64,000 nt of DNA. It comes from Nocardioidaceae bacterium SCSIO 66511 (lineage in GTDB: Bacteria; Actinomycetota; Actinomycetes; Propionibacteriales; Nocardioidaceae). This document shows, piece after piece, positions 55,570 to 64,000 of this stretch. How positions within the stretch are numbered: position 1 is the stretch's first letter; each line of letters starts with the position of its first letter. A program made the translations under genes and the position numbers. The stretch covers positions 1 through 64,000 of the forward strand of contig CP095846.1 in the NCBI GenBank assembly GCA_023100825.1, given 5' to 3'. The notes under the pieces were generated by a model, which did not search any database, had not been told where the DNA came from, and worked only from the letters and a program-made list of their open reading frames with translations.

Positions 55570-56046
55570 CTACTTCCGCAGCTCGACGACGGTCTTACCG
55601 AGGCGTACGGCGGTCCCGATGGCGATCGGGGTGGGTGAGGTCACGCGGTGACTCCCGATGTAGGTGCCGTTGGTGGACCCGAGATCTTCGACGAACCACT
55701 GCTCGCCGTTGGTGGCAAAGCGGGCATGCCGGGTCGAGACGTAGTCGTCGTCGAGCCGGATGGCTGCGTCGGTGCCGCGGCCCAGCAGGATCGGCTGGTC
55801 GGCAACGGGCACGCTCTGGCCGGAGTTGGGGCCCTCGGTGATCTGGAGGGTACGCGGGGCACCGCGCGGCTGTTTGCGCGGCTTCGCCGGCTTCTGTGGC
55901 TTGGGCTGTTTCGCCGGCTTGGGCGTGGCGCTCTCGACTCGCGCACCGAAGATATCGGAGCGGATGACGGAGACGGCCGAGAGAACGAAGAGCCAGAGGA
56001 CGGCCAGAAAACCGAGCTTGATCAGCGTCAGGGTGAGCTCGGACAT
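55570..56046 (-). CDS. fhaB: FHA-domain protein FhaB (FipA)
   Basis: This 158-residue protein has an N-terminal membrane helix (about 7-28), a Pro/Lys-rich linker (about 40-62) and one FHA phosphothreonine-binding domain (about 65-155, with LGRGTDAAIRLDDDYVSTRHA and DLGSTNGTYI). In mycobacteria FhaB/FipA is phosphorylated by the PknA/PknB system and links division proteins. ATG at 56046 overlaps the fhaA TGA by one base, so translation is coupled. Confidence 0.9.
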   Translation of the reverse strand: MSELTLTLIKLGFLAVLWLFVLSAVSVIRSDIFGARVESATPKPAKQPKPQKPAKPRKQPRGAPRTLQITEGPNSGQSVPVADQPILLGRGTDAAIRLDDDYVSTRHARFATNGEQWFVEDLGSTNGTYIGSHRVTSPTPIAIGTAVRLGKTVVELRK

Positions 56047-56777
56047 CACACCCCACTCGGATGCTGTGCGTGCGGGTTGCGCACCTTGATGGTCGTGTTG
56101 CCCATGCGGATCTCCGATCCGTCTCGCAGCATGGCCTGGGTCACCCGCTGTCCGTCGACGACGATGCCATTGGTGGAGCCTAGGTCCACGACGCTGACGC
56201 TCACCTGTTGGCCCATCAACGAGATCCGGATCTCGGCGTGACGCCGGGAAACGCCGGGGTCGTTGATGCGCAGATCGGCGTCAGTGCCGCGACCGAGCAC
56301 CAGACCGGGCGGCTCGATCGGATGGCGTACGCCGTTGACCTCGATGAGCACCGGAGCCCGGCCGATCGCGGTGTCGGACAGCGACTGGCCGGCGACCGGC
56401 GTGACCGATGCCTTCGCTTGGCTGTGCACTCGGAACCGGCCCGTGGACAGGTCGAGCCGCTCCTCGAAGTCGATGCGCAGCGGACCCGCGAGCGTGTAGC
56501 GCTGCTCATTGACGTGCTCGTTGACGAGATTGGTCAACTCGGCAGACAGCGTGCCGCCGTACGGTGAGAGTCGCTCGAAGTCGGCCGACGACAGCTCGAC
56601 GGTGAATGCGTTGGGTACGAGGTAGCGGTTACGCGCGAGCACTTGGGCGGAGTTGTCGATCTCACGCTGCAAGGCGGCCGCGATTTCGACGGGTTGTACC
56701 GCGCTGCGAAAGGCGCGCGCGAACGCACCACTGACCGCGTCCTCTAGTCGCTGCTCGAATCGCTGCAGCACTCCCAT
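56046..56777 (-). CDS. fhaA: FHA-domain protein FhaA with DUF3662
   Basis: This 243-residue cytoplasmic protein carries an N-terminal DUF3662 domain (about 1-118, MGVLQRFEQRLEDAVSGAF) and a C-terminal FHA domain (about 150-235, with LGRGTDADLRINDPGVSRRHA and DLGSTNGIVVDG). The linker is unusually short: the mycobacterial FhaA is over 500 residues because of a long Gln/Gly/Tyr-rich linker, which is absent here. GAGGAGG precedes the ATG at 56777; upstream in-frame codons would add 32 doubtful residues. FhaA binds phosphorylated PknB substrates in the cell-wall synthesis pathway. Confidence 0.92.
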   Translation of the reverse strand: MGVLQRFEQRLEDAVSGAFARAFRSAVQPVEIAAALQREIDNSAQVLARNRYLVPNAFTVELSSADFERLSPYGGTLSAELTNLVNEHVNEQRYTLAGPLRIDFEERLDLSTGRFRVHSQAKASVTPVAGQSLSDTAIGRAPVLIEVNGVRHPIEPPGLVLGRGTDADLRINDPGVSRRHAEIRISLMGQQVSVSVVDLGSTNGIVVDGQRVTQAMLRDGSEIRMGNTTIKVRNPHAQHPSGV

Positions 56778-56898
56778 GGCAACCTCCTCACTCTGCTCGT
56801 ACGCATGCCAAGACGGGCCTGGCCGCCCGACACATCGATCGTATCTGCCGCCCGCATGCGTAGATGCCACCACGTCGGGGCGCGTTCCGTACGCGTGC

Positions 56899-56904
56899 TA
56901 ATCT
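56899..56904 (+). promoter_or_regulatory. Possible tRNA-Leu promoter -10
   Basis: TAATCT lies 54 bases upstream of the mature tRNA-Leu start, a plausible -10 element. A matching -35 is not clear. Confidence 0.35.
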
Positions 56905-56957
56905 GAGGTTTCGTCATGCAGGGCGTGACGATCACGATAGCAAGTCCATAATGATGC

Positions 56958-57041
56958 GCGCGGGTGGCGGAATAGGCAGACGCGCACGGTTCAGGTCCGT
57001 GTGCCCGAAAGGGCGTGGGGGTTCAACTCCCCCCTCGCGCA
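56958..57041 (+). tRNA. tRNA-Leu (CAG)
   Basis: This is a class II tRNA with a long variable arm. Acceptor GCGCGGG (56958-56964) pairs with CTCGCGC (57034-57040) with one G-T wobble. The anticodon loop TTCAGGT gives CAG at 56992-56994. CCA is not encoded. It lies next to fhaA as leuT does in mycobacteria. Confidence 0.96.
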
Positions 57042-57053
57042 CAGTTGCAGTTT

Positions 57054-57079
57054 GAGCGGCTCACAGATGGGGGCCGCTC
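57054..57079 (+). terminator. Hairpin after tRNA-Leu
   Basis: GAGCGGC (57054-57060) pairs with GCCGCTC (57073-57079) across a 12-base loop, 13 bases after the tRNA 3' end. Confidence 0.5.
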
Positions 57080-57100
57080 GTTGCATGCGCCGAACTATTC

Positions 57101-57160
57101 GCCGAGGTACGCCGTCCTGCCAATAGACCGGCTCTTACTGGCCGGACGCCGTACTTCGGC
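57101..57160. other. Long imperfect inverted repeat upstream of the giant secreted protein
   Basis: GCCGAGGTACGCCGTCC (57101-57117) and GGACGCCGTACTTCGGC (57144-57160) pair over 17 bases with two mismatches, around a 26-base loop. It lies 148 bases before the next gene. It may be a leader RNA structure or a large operator. Confidence 0.5.
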
Positions 57161-57307
57161 GATGCTGCTATGGCCAAGTCACGCCGACGCTTCACTTGGA
57201 CGCCTCGTACCGTTCGCCGGACGTGCAGCCACCCTCTGGATTGACGTCGTAGCTTCGCGTCGTCGGCCGAACCTCGCCGACATCGCAAACTGCACAGGAG
57301 ATATCGG

Positions 57308-60300
57308 GTGACTTCACCGGCTCATCACCGTTCCCGCCAAGCCAGCAGGTCCGCCCGCGCTTTGACCGGCGCCATCACGCTCGCGCTCGTTGCGACCATG
57401 GCGGTGGCGGCGCCCGGCAACGCGGCTGCTGGCGATTCGGAACAGATCGCATCTACCGCCGCCCGCGTCGCGGCCGCCCCCGCAAGCGCGGTGCCCGAAC
57501 CCGACATCTTGAGCGTCGACTTCACCGACGACGGTCCGGTCGAGCATGTCCAAGACCGACCGGTAGCCGCCGAAGGCACCGCGCCGACGATCGTCTACGA
57601 CGAGACCGTTCAGCGCAATGTTGCCGAGTTCGCGGCCGCGGACTCGGCCGGAAGTACCGGAACGGGCGGGTACGTCTACGACATCCCCGACGCGTGGTCG
57701 GCCTCCGACCCCGGTCACCAGGATGACGTGGACGTTCTCGACGGGGGCACGTTCGAGTGCTACTTCCGATACGACGGCGACAACCCGGTCCCCAGCGGTC
57801 AGTCGAGCCAACTGTGCGGTGGCGGGCCACAGGGTTACGCCTTCTACCTCCCGGCGACCGGCTGCTGTGTCCGATTCAAGGCAACCGCGACGACTGCCAA
57901 CAAGAACACCGCGACCGCTCCGGTTCCCACCAAGAGCGGCGAATGGGTGCACGCGGTGGCGACAGTCGGGGACGGCGACATCGAGTTGTACCTCAACGGC
58001 GTACCGGCCACCCAGATCCCGCAGGAGCCCGGAAACGGAGTGGGCACCGGCCACAACCATCTGGGGCCGTACGCGAAGCTCAACGTCGACTCGGTTCCGA
58101 AGTGGGGCATCGGTGCCGCCCCGACGGACGCTGGCATCACGACGCCGACCCATGCCGCCATCGCCGCTTCTCGGGTGTGGAGCACTGTGCTCACGGATAC
58201 CCAGATCGCTCAGCTGTGGCGCGAAGAGCGGCCGACGCCACCAGAGGTGGAGGTGCCGGAGGCGAACATCCTCGACGTCGACTTCTCCGACGACGATGCC
58301 CCGTTCGCAGATCATTCGGAATCGAACCGCGAGCCGGGCGTCACCGGCACGGCCGACGTCCAAGCCAACCCGGCGTTTGCGACCCAGCCGCACAACGTCT
58401 ACACCACCGACGGAGAGAAGGATCACGTCTTCTACCCGCTGCAGGACGCGTGGGCAGACACCGGCAAACCGCACACCGACGACATCGCCACCTACAAGGA
58501 CGACACGTGGGCCGGCGACGGTCTCACGATCCAGTGCGACGTCAAGATCAACGAGAGTCTCCCGGCCGACGACGCACCGCACTTCTGCTCGGACAAGAGC
58601 GGCGGTGGGTTCGGACTCCATATCGACAAGTCGTCGATCGTCGCCGCCTTCCACATCAACGGCGGCTATCAGAGCCTCACGTCGCCACCGGTCCGTTCGG
58701 GCGTCTGGCACAGCGTGACCGCGACGTTCGACGGGACTGAGATCGACCTCTACCTCGACGGCGAGCTCGTCGGTACGAACAGCAACAACACCGCTGGACC
58801 GCTGTTGGCTCCAACGGCCGGATCCATCATCGAGCCGTACGTACGGTTCTTCGCGATCGGATCGGACGTCAAGGGCAACGGTGCGATCGAAAGTCCGGCC
58901 GAGGTGTCGGTCGGTGCAGCCAGACTCTGGGACACCGCGCTGTCCGCCGAGCAGGCCGCTCAACTCGACCGGGACTCCTTCGGCGACCGCAACATCGATA
59001 TCGAGCTGACCTCGACGACGCCGTCGGCAGGTACGAAACTGAACTCACCGACCGAGTTCGATGTCGCCATCTCCAACGAGGACCAAGCAACTGGCTGGAC
59101 GTACGAACTGGACGGCGAACCGATCGCACCCGGCGAGGAGATCGGCGCCGGGATGGATGCGGGCGAGCACACGATCGCGATCTCGGCGACGGACGTGTTC
59201 GGCAACCCGCTCGACTGGACCGTCGACTTCACCTCCAGCGATATCCCCGGCGGTGGCGGCACTGACACCGGTCAGGGCAAAGGCGTTGTCACCTTGTCTG
59301 CGATCGCCAATGGCGACGGCGAGCTGAAGACCACCTTCAAGCGGGCCGGTCTGACCGTCGCCGACGGCGGGTTCCAAGGCACCATCGCCCGGTCGCCGGA
59401 GAACCTCCCACTTGACCTCGGCGATATCCAGGACCGTACCGAGATCACCGGCGGGTTGACCACTGGCGACGAGGACACGGTCGACTCGCCGGCGAGCCAC
59501 AGCCGAGTGCCGTTCCAGCGGTTCGACGTCGCGTTGCCGAACGACCGCACCGGACAGCAGCTGTTGTGGGACGGCGTCGTCGACCCGGCCCGGACGGCGC
59601 GGCTTTGGGCATGGGACACCGTTCACGAGACGTGGGCACCGATCGATGAAGCCCGCGGATCGACCGACACCACACACCTGCAAGGTGTTCTCCGGCCGCG
59701 GACGATCGACACGAGTGACCCCGAAGCCCCCGTCGTGCACGTCGTCGTCACCGCCGAGGACCCGTTTGCCGACGACCTCGCCCCACGTGACGCCTCGGCC
59801 GGAACCCCCGAGGCCAAGGACCACCTCGAAGACCCGAGCGACTACGACTTCTCGTTCGTGCACTACACCGACGCGCAGTACAGCACGGAGGTCGCCTCCG
59901 GCAGCCAGATGGATTGGTCGTCGAGCTTGCCGTGGCAGCACATCGACGGTGCGACCAACACCCCTGAGGAAGCGTCGGTCTTCGAGGAAGCACTGCGGCA
60001 ACAGAACGAATGGATCGCGGACAACAAGGACGACCGCAAGATCGGATTCGTTGCCAACACCGGTGACGTCGTCAACAGCGAGGTCTCGGGCAACGACCTG
60101 CAGTTCGACCCGGACGCGGCCGAACCCGGCGGTGGCCCGGCGATGTACGACCAGACCACCTCCGACGGCAAGGTCGCCGGGATCAAGGAACAGATCAAGA
60201 ACGAGTTCAGTACGGTCCGCGACCTGCAAGAGCCGTTGTGGACCTCAGGCGTACCCAATCAGGCGATCGCCGGAAACCATGACAACCGCAGCGGCACGCA

Positions 60301-62188
60301 CAATGGACCCACCTCACCGTTTGCGGCGTTCTTCTCCGCGGCCGACTACTACGACCAGGCTGCCGAGTACTGGCCATCGGACGCGTCGTACCACACGATG
60401 GATGAGGAGACCGATCCCGAATCCGGTGAGACCGTCACGCCCGGCCACGACAGCTCGAACAACTACGTGTTGTTCTCGGCCGGCGGACTCGACTTCGTCG
60501 CGGTCGCCCTGTCGTACGGCGTGACCCAGGAGGAGTCCGACTGGGCCGACGAGGTGCTCAAGCGCTACCCCGACCGTAACGCGATCCTGGTCACGCACGG
60601 CTACCTCTCGGCGTCATCGGCACCGGACGGCCGCGACGGCGCGATCGGAGCCGACGGCGACAAGCTGTACGACGAGATCGTGCGCGACAACGACAACGTG
60701 TTCCTCGTCGTCGGCGGGCACTTCCACGGAGTTGCCACCAACCCCGAGGTCGTTTCGGGCCCGAAAAGCGATCACCGGGTCGTCCAGCTCCTCGCCGACT
60801 ACCAGGGCTACATGGTCCCCGCAGAACGCATCTTCACGCCCGAACAATGCGAGGCTGCCGGGCTCGACCCGGAGACGCAATGCATCACCGGCACCGGAGG
60901 CGACGCCGGCAAGATCGACGTCGACGGCGACGGGACCTGGGACCACAAGAGCAGCGACAAGCTCGCGCTCGGCGCCAGCTTCTTGCGGATGCTGCAGTTC
61001 AACACTCGCGACAACACCATGGCGATCGACACCTACTCGCCGTTCCTCGATGAGTACGGAGCCACGCCGTACGACCACGGCAACTCGCCGAAGGACACAC
61101 CCGAGCCGATCGACCGCTACAACGGTGCCGAAGACAACCTCACCGTCCCGATCGATCTGAGTACGCGTACGACCTCGTTCGCCTCTGACGGCCTCGCGGT
61201 GGTCACGCCGACCGACGACGTCATCGGGACCGATACCGCGAAGTCCGGATTCCCTGCGACGGTGGAATGGGCCGGTCTGGTCGAAGGCAAGACCTACGCG
61301 TGGGTCGCGAGCAGTGTGCAGACCGGCGACGACTCAGGCGTGGTCGACCAGTTCGGCGGCGTTTTCGTCGCCACAGCTGCCGGCACCGACAAGCAGCCGC
61401 CGACGTTGACCATCCCGAAGGCGACGACCCTTCAGCGCGGGGCGACCTTCGATCCTCTCGACGGAGTCAGCGCATCCGATGACACCGACGGTGATGTCAC
61501 CGACCGAATCGAGGTGGTCGGCGGTGTCGACACCTCCAAGCCCGGTCCGTATCTACTCACGTACCGCGTCGAGGACAGCAACGGAAATCAGTCGGTCGGT
61601 TCGCGCCTGGTGACCGTCGCCAAGAAGATCGATGCCGCGGTCGTCGGGGAGGCCCGCAGCACCACCTACGGCAAACCGGCACGGGTGACGGTGAGCGTCT
61701 GGGGTGATCGCCCGACCGGCACGGTCACGTTGGCCAAGCAGGGACGGCGGCTTGGTTCGGCGACGTTGCGTCGCGGAACCACGACGGTACGGATACCGAA
61801 GCGAGCGCTCAAGCCAGGCCGTCACCGCTTGGTGTTGCGGTACACCGGTGACGCCAGGAACCGAGCGTCGAGGTCGAAGGTCGTTCTCGAGATCGCCAAG
61901 GCACGGGCCAACGTGCAGTTGGGGATCAAGCGGAAGAACCGTCATCACGGCAAGTTCACGCTCGTCGCGACGGTACGCGTCAACGGCGCCGGTGTCGGCG
62001 TGCGGCCGACCGGAAAGGTCCGCGTACGGGCCGGCTCCAGGACTCGGGTCGGTCGGTTGAGGTCAGGGCGAGTGACGGTTTCCCTCGGGCGTCACCGCGC
62101 GCAGGCTCGACCGGTGCTCGTCGCGAACTACCGGGGCGATGCGACCTTCGCTCCGCGCGCCGTACGCAAGCGAGTCGGTAGGAGCTGA
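57308..62188 (+). CDS. Giant secreted metallophosphoesterase with two LamG-like domains
   Basis: This is a 1626-residue secreted protein. A signal peptide (about 1-40) has a twin-Arg-free basic start and an Ala-rich core. Two LamG-like jellyroll domains lie at about 60-310 and 320-560, both beginning DVDFSDD-like or SVDFTDD. A linker region follows, and a calcineurin-like metallophosphoesterase domain covers about 845-1170: HYTDAQY, NTGDVVN, AIAGNHDNR, LVTHGYL and VVGGHFHGVA, a complete metal-ligand set. A DUF5011/HYR-like segment (about 1360-1435) and a basic Ig-like domain (about 1440-1535) follow, then a very basic tail. It probably hydrolyses extracellular phosphoesters bound to glycans or the cell wall; the substrate is unknown. 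Confidence 0.85.
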   Translation: MTSPAHHRSRQASRSARALTGAITLALVATMAVAAPGNAAAGDSEQIASTAARVAAAPASAVPEPDILSVDFTDDGPVEHVQDRPVAAEGTAPTIVYDETVQRNVAEFAAADSAGSTGTGGYVYDIPDAWSASDPGHQDDVDVLDGGTFECYFRYDGDNPVPSGQSSQLCGGGPQGYAFYLPATGCCVRFKATATTANKNTATAPVPTKSGEWVHAVATVGDGDIELYLNGVPATQIPQEPGNGVGTGHNHLGPYAKLNVDSVPKWGIGAAPTDAGITTPTHAAIAASRVWSTVLTDTQIAQLWREERPTPPEVEVPEANILDVDFSDDDAPFADHSESNREPGVTGTADVQANPAFATQPHNVYTTDGEKDHVFYPLQDAWADTGKPHTDDIATYKDDTWAGDGLTIQCDVKINESLPADDAPHFCSDKSGGGFGLHIDKSSIVAAFHINGGYQSLTSPPVRSGVWHSVTATFDGTEIDLYLDGELVGTNSNNTAGPLLAPTAGSIIEPYVRFFAIGSDVKGNGAIESPAEVSVGAARLWDTALSAEQAAQLDRDSFGDRNIDIELTSTTPSAGTKLNSPTEFDVAISNEDQATGWTYELDGEPIAPGEEIGAGMDAGEHTIAISATDVFGNPLDWTVDFTSSDIPGGGGTDTGQGKGVVTLSAIANGDGELKTTFKRAGLTVADGGFQGTIARSPENLPLDLGDIQDRTEITGGLTTGDEDTVDSPASHSRVPFQRFDVALPNDRTGQQLLWDGVVDPARTARLWAWDTVHETWAPIDEARGSTDTTHLQGVLRPRTIDTSDPEAPVVHVVVTAEDPFADDLAPRDASAGTPEAKDHLEDPSDYDFSFVHYTDAQYSTEVASGSQMDWSSSLPWQHIDGATNTPEEASVFEEALRQQNEWIADNKDDRKIGFVANTGDVVNSEVSGNDLQFDPDAAEPGGGPAMYDQTTSDGKVAGIKEQIKNEFSTVRDLQEPLWTSGVPNQAIAGNHDNRSGTHNGPTSPFAAFFSAADYYDQAAEYWPSDASYHTMDEETDPESGETVTPGHDSSNNYVLFSAGGLDFVAVALSYGVTQEESDWADEVLKRYPDRNAILVTHGYLSASSAPDGRDGAIGADGDKLYDEIVRDNDNVFLVVGGHFHGVATNPEVVSGPKSDHRVVQLLADYQGYMVPAERIFTPEQCEAAGLDPETQCITGTGGDAGKIDVDGDGTWDHKSSDKLALGASFLRMLQFNTRDNTMAIDTYSPFLDEYGATPYDHGNSPKDTPEPIDRYNGAEDNLTVPIDLSTRTTSFASDGLAVVTPTDDVIGTDTAKSGFPATVEWAGLVEGKTYAWVASSVQTGDDSGVVDQFGGVFVATAAGTDKQPPTLTIPKATTLQRGATFDPLDGVSASDDTDGDVTDRIEVVGGVDTSKPGPYLLTYRVEDSNGNQSVGSRLVTVAKKIDAAVVGEARSTTYGKPARVTVSVWGDRPTGTVTLAKQGRRLGSATLRRGTTTVRIPKRALKPGRHRLVLRYTGDARNRASRSKVVLEIAKARANVQLGIKRKNRHHGKFTLVATVRVNGAGVGVRPTGKVRVRAGSRTRVGRLRSGRVTVSLGRHRAQARPVLVANYRGDATFAPRAVRKRVGRS

Positions 62189-62332
62189 GAAGTAGCGGTT
62201 TGCGCACGGAGCCGATCCCTCTTGCGGACGAGTGAATCTCACGTCCTGGCGGGATCTTCCGTCCGCCCGTCCCTGGAAGCGTGATCTGTACGGGTCGCCG
62301 ACGGGGCGGCTGGACAGATGAGGAGACACGAG
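62189..62332. other. Intergenic region before the small secreted protein gene
   Basis: These 144 bases hold AGGAG just before the ATG at 62333, and no recognisable promoter or terminator. Nothing else is seen. Confidence 0.4.
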
Positions 62333-62989
62333 ATGCGTAGAACTCAGGGTCGGGCCGTGCTGGCGGCCGTCGTCGCGGCGGGTGCACTGGTGGCAACGGC
62401 TGGGTCCGCGTACACGGACACCGACACCGACGACGCGAACACGACCGGCGGCCACCATGACGGTCGCCGGACGGCCGCGGTGACGGGTTCGGCCGAGTTC
62501 GGCGTGCCGTTCTGGCCCGACAAGGACGTTCGTTCCTTCAAGTTCGACGTGCACGCCAAGCCGTACAGCGATCCGAAGCTTCCGTTCGCCCCCAAGGGTC
62601 TCCCGACCGATGCGGTCGGCAAGGTGAAGATCTCGCATTGGGTGGCCAAGACCGGCGAAACGATCCACGCGACGGCGAAGGTCGATTGTCTCGCCACTGC
62701 GCCGCGCACGGCTACGTTCACCGCGATCGTCACGAAAGCGGACGAAGCGGTGCACGACTGGATCGGCCGCCGGGTCGGCTGGAGCGTGTACGACGGAGGC
62801 CCGAGGCGCGGTGGCAAGAGCCGCGACCGGGTCAGCTTCTCCTGGAACTTCAGCATGGATCAGAACAAGCAGGGGAAGTGGCGGGAGGCCAAGCTGGGCA
62901 CGTGTGTAGCCCCTGCGGCCTTCGGCAAGGTCACCCGTGGCGACTACCAGGTACGCCACGCCGACCTGTTGCCGCAGCCGACGTCGTGA
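62333..62989 (+). CDS. Small secreted protein of unknown function
   Basis: This is a 218-residue protein. A signal peptide (about 1-29, AAVVAAGALVATAGSA) is followed by a Thr/Asp/His-rich spacer (about 30-48). A globular region of about 160 residues then begins GSAEFGVPFWPDKDVRSFKFDVHA. The pattern FxFDxHA followed by several beta strands suggests a beta-sandwich; two cysteines (CLATA and CVAPA) are well placed for a disulphide. ATG at 62333 is preferred over 62318 because AGGAG lies 7 bases before it. No family is recognised. Confidence 0.7.
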   Translation: MRRTQGRAVLAAVVAAGALVATAGSAYTDTDTDDANTTGGHHDGRRTAAVTGSAEFGVPFWPDKDVRSFKFDVHAKPYSDPKLPFAPKGLPTDAVGKVKISHWVAKTGETIHATAKVDCLATAPRTATFTAIVTKADEAVHDWIGRRVGWSVYDGGPRRGGKSRDRVSFSWNFSMDQNKQGKWREAKLGTCVAPAAFGKVTRGDYQVRHADLLPQPTS

Positions 62990-63016
62990 CCGCATCGCCG
63001 ATGGATCCCTCGGCGA

Positions 63017-63916
63017 TCACTCCGGAGGCCTGGTCGGGTCGCTGCCGTTGAGGAATCGGCCCGACTGGCCTGCGACCGTCGTCGCGCCAACTGCCTCCGA
63101 CCAACGCCGGACTTCGCCGGCGAGGAGGCGGGCTCCGGCGACGTCCTCGGCGTCTTGCGCCAGCACGGCAAGGAGGAGCTGCTGCGCGAGTACGCCTGCG
63201 AGATGGCCGGCGCGTGCTGCGGCCGCCGTCGCCTAGGACCACCGTACGTATGCCTCGGCGGTGTGGCTGTCGTCGTGCGCGTGGTCGCCGAGATGTCGCT
63301 GTGCCTCGAAGATGAGCAAATCGTCGTTGAACTGGCGGCCGGCATCAAGCGCGTCGCGGTAGTGCGGGGGTGCGCTGTCGCGGTCGCCTCGAATGTTGTC
63401 TGCGATCCAACCGAGACACATCCGCGCCCAGCCGCGGCGAGCGGGATCCGGGGCGCGTTCGACCAGCTCCGTCGCGTCTGAGGCGAGGGCATCGACAACG
63501 GCGGCGTTGCGGTCGTCGGGGCCGAACCACGGCGATCCATCGGGTCGCCTCAGCTGCTTCGCGTACCGACGGCGTACGGCGAGGAGCTCCGCGTCCCAGA
63601 CGAGCTCGGAGTGCGGGTCGAGCGCGCGGGCGCGTACGGCGAGTTCATCGAACCACGCGGCAGCGGTCGGATCGCCGCCGCGTACGTAGTCGCGGCGTTC
63701 TGCGGCATCGGCAGCTGCGAGTGCAAGTCGTACGTTGTCCGCGGCCGAAAGTGCCTCCGTATCGGCGCTTTCGGCGACCGCGGCAGCGGCCAGTTCGAGC
63801 GCTTCGTCGTAACGAGTCGCGAGCGACAGTGCGCGAACCGCCGCGCAGAGCGAGTCGATACCGACGCCCAAAGTCGATGCGGGAGCGAGATCCGATTGCG
63901 TACCGGGTGACACCAT
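63017..63916 (-). pseudogene. Helical-repeat-like protein gene interrupted by one in-frame TAG
   Basis: From the ATG at 63916 the frame encodes 227 residues (MVSPGTQSDLAPASTLG...) and meets TAG at 63233-63235. The same frame then continues for 71 more residues without a stop, with the same G/C third-position bias, to TGA at 63017-63019. The downstream part (AGHLAGVLAQQLLLAVLAQD, then EVRRWSEAVGA) reads as the last helices of the same TPR-like protein that precedes the stop (EAQRHLGDHAHDD). The simplest view is a nonsense-mutated gene of 299 residues. A sequencing error or translational read-through are alternatives. The 227-residue part may still be made. No close family is recognised. Confidence 0.75.
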
Positions 63917-63929
63917 TGCGCCAAGGTAC

Positions 63930-63941
63930 TTTTGGTCAAAA
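63930..63941. promoter_or_regulatory. Operator-like inverted repeat in the terminal intergenic region
   Basis: TTTTG (63930-63934) and CAAAA (63937-63941) are inverted around GT, 14 bases before the start codon at 63916. The surrounding AT-rich tract stands out from the GC-rich chromosome. Confidence 0.4.
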
Positions 63942-63976
63942 CTTTTTACGAGAAAACTATTCTTGGGCGGCAGACG

Positions 63977-64000
63977 ATGACGACAGCCGACTCGGTCGAC
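63977..64000 (+). CDS. Possible 5' end of a divergent gene, cut by the window edge
   Basis: ATG at 63977 opens a frame reading MTTADSVD that runs off the window. Only eight residues are visible, so identity is unknown. It would be divergent from the interrupted gene and share its AT-rich upstream region with an operator-like repeat. The call is weak. Confidence 0.3.

Noticed and set aside
56958-57041. tRNA-Leu as an attachment site for an integrated element
   Set aside because: tRNA genes often serve as such sites, but I see no integrase, no repeated tRNA 3' end downstream within the window and no phage-like genes.
62063-62995. A 310-codon minus-strand frame over the small secreted protein gene
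   Set aside because: The plus strand has a signal peptide and a ribosome site; the minus frame bridges the end of the giant gene and has no domain.

Overview
This window is the origin-proximal end of a high-GC (about 65%) actinobacterial chromosome. It opens with dnaA-oriC-dnaN-gnd-recF-dciA-gyrB-gyrA-DUF3566, then tRNA-Ile and tRNA-Ala. Near its far end it carries the conserved ppi-rhomboid-crgA-DUF881-pknB-pbpA-rodA-pstP-fhaB-fhaA-tRNA-Leu block. This is the order known from Mycobacterium and relatives. Base composition, the DLW-39 peptide, the ECF41 and ECF42 sigma factors and the very frequent GTAC word fit a Propionibacteriales/Nocardioidaceae-type organism; that placement is an inference, not a proof.

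Layout. 1-12.8 kb: replication and topology genes, all on the plus strand except one PAP2 phosphatase. DnaA boxes lie on both sides of dnaA and upstream of gyrB. 12.9-13.3 kb: two tRNAs flanking a 38-residue DLW-39 peptide. 13.4-46.2 kb: an accessory block of about 33 kb that separates the two conserved halves. It holds a TetR regulator, an ECF41 sigma factor with a divergent oxidoreductase, an ABC exporter, manA with a mannosyltransferase-like membrane protein, a PLP decarboxylase, a LysR regulator facing a threonine dehydratase/hydrolase pair, a PucR regulator, two MFS exporters (one facing an HxlR regulator), an ECF42 sigma factor with its DGPF partner, a secreted M6 protease and two secreted X-Pro-peptidase-like hydrolases, an AurF-type diiron oxygenase translationally coupled to a ferredoxin-fused reductase, glyA, SURF1 and small membrane proteins. 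46.3-57.0 kb: the conserved cell-wall and division kinase locus, without pknA and trpG. 57.3-64 kb: a giant secreted metallophosphoesterase, a small secreted protein, and a gene for a 299-residue helical-repeat-like protein interrupted by one in-frame TAG.

How the parts work together. DnaA, the sliding clamp, RecF, DciA and gyrase form the replication module. FhaA, FhaB, PstP, RodA, PbpA, PknB and CrgA form the signalling and peptidoglycan module for growth and septation. Most accessory transcription units are divergent regulator/target pairs with a readable inverted repeat between them. Convergent units are often separated by long perfect hairpins. No insertion sequence, integrase or CRISPR array was recognised.
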